A stretch of 64,000 nucleotides of DNA from Acridotheres tristis (Eukaryota; Chordata; Aves; Passeriformes; Sturnidae). Position 1 is the stretch's first letter. The number at the start of each line of letters is the position of its first letter. Of this stretch, positions 63,118 through 64,000 are shown one piece after another. The stretch covers positions 88,152,422-88,216,421 of the forward strand of contig CM072886.1 of the NCBI GenBank assembly GCA_037013685.1. Direction: 5' to 3'. The position numbers were made by a program, and so were the translations under genes. The notes below the pieces were generated by a model. That model was not told the origin of the DNA, made no database searches, and worked only from the letters and a program-made list of their open reading frames with translations.

Positions 63118-64000
63118 CAATCTATCTTCTCGTTCTAAAGATCTTTCTCCAGAAGTGATAATACTGATATAGCCATGATGCCCTATGGACAAACAAAGCA
63201 TCTTGATTTTCCAGGGGCATTAGCAATGATGTCTTCTATCAATAATTGAACCTGAGACAGCTTAGGTTTCTGTGCAATTTACGATTGCCTCTTTGATCCC
63301 AGATATTTCATATTTGGAAAACTGCATCACAGTATCCCACCTAAAAACCAAAAAGTCGTGTTTTCTATTTTTGTATTCCCCTAAGGATACAAGTCATAAG
63401 AGCAGACTTTCACCCTCAAGGTTACAGCAACAGTTGTATTCTTCTTGTGCAGCACCTCAACCAGGTGATGGACACAGCAAATCTTCTGCCATTTAGGAGT
63501 TAATGCAGCTGGTGTGTGTGTCTGTGCATGCACTAATTATAGATCACAGCATGCACTAGGATGCTAAGGAAGTTCAAAGAGAATATTAGATCCCTGACTC
63601 CAGCAGATGCACAGCTCTGGGGTATAAGAAAAAAATGTGTGAGCAAATCACACAAGCTTCCTGAGCAGCTAGAAACAAACCTGGAACCCTGCAGGCTATT
63701 GTTGGATTTGTAAAATTGACAATAGCCTCTGCAACTTGTAATTTAGTTGTTGTTGTTTTTCATTATTATTAAGATTATTGTTTCAGTTTACTGAGCTCAT
63801 GAAAATGTAAGTAGAGAAGAATGCAGGGATTCTCTGCCAGTATTTATGCTATAAAATATTAACCTGTTGACGCCTTGCATTAAAATGGATTCATTTTTAG
63901 AGAGAGAATAGTAGTTCTATCATCTTTATGTAAGTATTATACCTTATTCTGAAGTACCTTGAAACTGCTCCTTGAGTTCTGCATTTGTAAACTCAGTTTA
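63118..64000. other. Noncoding DNA at the right edge
   Basis: There is no recognisable gene or repeat. A 74-codon plus-strand frame (63272-63496) has no family resemblance. A short TTG run lies near 63745. Confidence 0.5.

Overview
The window looks like intronic or intergenic DNA from a bird, most likely a neoavian. It is AT-rich, has almost no long reading frames, and is poor in repeats. The repeats present are typical of birds: CR1 LINE fragments and a fragment resembling a common avian endogenous-retrovirus LTR. There are no bacterial-style genes, operons, CRISPR arrays or rRNA/tRNA genes. Nearly all short open frames are the chance frames expected in AT-rich noncoding DNA.

The one protein-coding signal I can identify is on the minus strand at 38105-38244. 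It is a 140-nt block matching exon 4 of MGMT (O6-methylguanine-DNA methyltransferase). It keeps an open frame and most family landmarks: the Tyr that flips the nucleotide, the Arg finger, the GGAM motif and the Asn hinge. The 5' splice donor expected after it reads CT instead of GT, and the nearest upstream AG is out of phase. It is therefore either a recently damaged exon of the resident gene or a decayed duplicate of a genomic (intron-containing) copy. I found neither exon 3 nor the active-site exon 5. If this is the MGMT locus, the rest of the window is parts of introns 3 (right of 38244) and 4 (left of 38105), which fits the very large MGMT introns of other vertebrates.

Layout: 1-10.2 kb is unique AT-rich sequence with A/C-rich and poly-T tracts. 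10.26-12.03 kb has two CR1 3'-end copies, both minus strand. 12-20.8 kb is featureless. 20.82-21.42 kb is a sharply CpG-rich, GC-elevated patch, a candidate regulatory element. 24.05-25.06 kb is a candidate conserved noncoding region. 25-35.6 kb is featureless. 35.6-35.96 kb is another candidate conserved element. 37.45-38.66 kb is the busiest part: a truncated ERV-type LTR, the MGMT-like exon, and an internal CR1 ORF2 endonuclease fragment. 49.3-49.7 kb is an old, diverged CR1, and about 50.95-51.08 kb may be an ancient amniote SINE-like relic. 58.94-59.42 kb and 62.69-62.96 kb are further candidate conserved elements. Low-complexity A/C or T/G tracts are scattered throughout.

No previously undescribed biological system is apparent. 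The best leads are the splice-damaged MGMT exon and the CpG-rich island inside AT-rich DNA. All homology calls were made by eye from remembered family sequences and need an alignment search.
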